From: G965277745 sp965277745
Lineage (GTDB): Bacteria > Pseudomonadota > Gammaproteobacteria > Cardiobacteriales > Cardiobacteriaceae
DNA: 64,000 nt
Direction of reading: 5' to 3'
NCBI GenBank assembly: GCA_965277745.1
Contig: OZ255837.1
Location: forward strand, 1,302,001 to 1,366,000
The position numbers and the translations under genes are program-made. Below, in pieces: positions 63,137-64,000 of this stretch. Positions within the stretch are counted from its first letter, which is position 1. The number at the start of each line of letters is the position of its first letter. Below the pieces are notes generated by a model that saw nothing but the letters and a program-made list of their open reading frames with translations, had not been told where the DNA came from and made no database searches.

Positions 63137-64000
63137 ATGAAAAAAATCAATAAATCGACCAAACTCGACGCCGTTTGCTATGACATCCGTGGACCGGTGC
63201 TCGACGAAGCCAACCGTCTTGAAAAGCGGGGCGACAAAATCATCAAGCTTAACATCGGCAATCCCGCGCCGTTTGGTTTTGCTACGCCCAATGAAATGTG
63301 TGAGGACGTTATCGCCAACCTCCACAAGGCACAGGGCTACTGCGAATCGAAAGGGATCTTCGCCGCCCGCAAGGCGATCGTTCAGGAAACCCAGAAACAG
63401 GGGGTGCAGGGTGTCACTGTCGAAGATGTGGTGATCGGTAACGGGGTGTCCGAACTGATCATGATCGCGATGCAGGCGCTTCTTGACAATGGCGACGAGG
63501 TTCTCGTGCCGATGCCGGATTATCCGCTGTGGACGGCGGCGATCCATTTGAGTGGCGCGCGCGCGGTGCACTACCGCTGCGATGAGGACAACGACTGGCA
63601 ACCCAACCTCGAGGATCTGCGCGAGAAGATCGGCCAGGCCACCAAAGCGATCGTGCTCATCAATCCGAATAACCCGACGGGCGCGGTCTACTCGCGCGAA
63701 TCGTTGGAAGCACTCGTGAACATCGCCGAAGAACACGATTTGGTGATTTTTTCCGATGAAATCTACGAAAAGATTCTCTATGACGAAGCCGTGCATATCG
63801 CGACGGCGACTTTGGTCAAAGAAACCCTGTGCGTGACCTTCAACGGCTTGTCCAAGGCGTATCGGGCCGCCGGTTTCCGTGCGGGCTGGTTGATCTTTAC
63901 CGGCAAACTCGAGGCGGCCCGTGATTATCTCGAAGGGGTGAACATGCTATCCTCGATGCGTCTGTGCGCCAATGTGCCGGCGCAATATGCGATCCAGACG
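63137..64000 (+). CDS. alaA: Alanine/aspartate-type aminotransferase (AlaA-like), 3' end outside the window
   Basis: The first 288 residues of a class I/II PLP aminotransferase, open to the window edge. AlaA makes alanine from pyruvate and glutamate. Seen are NIGNPAPFGF near the N-terminus, GNGVSELI, PDYPLWTAAI, NPNNPTGAVY (175-184), SDEIYEKI and the PLP lysine, Lys240, in NGLSKAYRAAGFRAGW. The AlaA-like group is favoured by the start and by FGF/ASS-like text; the complete length cannot be checked. Confidence 0.9.
   Translation, partial: MKKINKSTKLDAVCYDIRGPVLDEANRLEKRGDKIIKLNIGNPAPFGFATPNEMCEDVIANLHKAQGYCESKGIFAARKAIVQETQKQGVQGVTVEDVVIGNGVSELIMIAMQALLDNGDEVLVPMPDYPLWTAAIHLSGARAVHYRCDEDNDWQPNLEDLREKIGQATKAIVLINPNNPTGAVYSRESLEALVNIAEEHDLVIFSDEIYEKILYDEAVHIATATLVKETLCVTFNGLSKAYRAAGFRAGWLIFTGKLEAARDYLEGVNMLSSMRLCANVPAQYAIQT

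Noticed and set aside
1..64000. CRISPR array, prophage, tRNA or rRNA genes, uptake-sequence repeats
   Set aside because: No regularly spaced repeats, phage structural genes, tRNA T-loop signatures or frequently repeated 9-12-mers were noticed by eye; short RNAs could still be missed.

Overview
The window looks like the chromosome of a gammaproteobacterium. The evidence is proteobacterial gene families and orders throughout: cyoABCDE, a System I ccm cluster, orn, xseB-ispA, mlaA, prmB and a macAB tripartite pump. A complete mevalonate pathway, IS1016-type and IS481-type insertion sequences and many freshly broken genes point to a host-associated lineage; Cardiobacteriaceae is my guess, and it rests on gene content only. 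I saw no rRNA, tRNA, CRISPR array or prophage.

Layout. 0-7.5 kb (mostly minus): a decayed pqiA, a YccA/BI-1 membrane protein, the cytochrome bo3 operon cyoABCDE and apt. 7.9-13.5 kb: a transglycosylase-like lipoprotein, tsaC, purK-purE, aroK, a secreted SH3 protein and rnhA; the aroK/rnhA junction is present twice, flanking the SH3 gene. 13.5-17 kb: a graveyard of IS3 and IS630 fragments abutting a broken MFS gene, with an SDR and a VOC protein upstream in the same operon. 17-25 kb: a DUF1289 protein, an NDUFA9-like protein and a rearranged cytochrome c maturation operon (ccmC-D-E-F-G, nitroreductase pseudogene, ccmH-I-A, no ccmB). 25.4-26.2 kb: an IS1016-type element. 26.9-33.7 kb: a DASS anion transporter, orn, a PhoB-like regulator, degP and a divergent two-component system.

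33.8-40.3 kb: six tightly packed, partly overlapping genes for the mevalonate route from acetoacetyl-CoA to IPP/DMAPP (HMG-CoA reductase, type 2 IPP isomerase, HMG-CoA synthase, two GHMP kinases, diphosphomevalonate decarboxylase). The prenyl diphosphate synthase ispA lies at 46.3 kb behind xseB, and the dxs gene often found next to it is absent. The inference is that the MEP route was replaced by mevalonate.

41-49.6 kb: fused pabBC, an MFS transporter with a divergent ribbon-helix-helix regulator gene, mutY, an EamA transporter, ispA, xseB, mlaA and a PerM-family permease. 49.7-50.8 kb: a decayed IS481-type element whose right end supplies the start codon of prmB. 52-64 kb: bioY with DUF1284, ilvD, a DolP-like lipoprotein, an outer membrane efflux protein with macB and macA, a fructosamine kinase with DUF1737, deoD, and the 5' part of an alaA-like aminotransferase running off the right edge.

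I found no convincing wholly new system. The most informative features are the duplicated aroK/rnhA junction around the SH3 gene, the IS-derived start of prmB, the mevalonate operon with two sibling kinases, and the reordered ccm operon.
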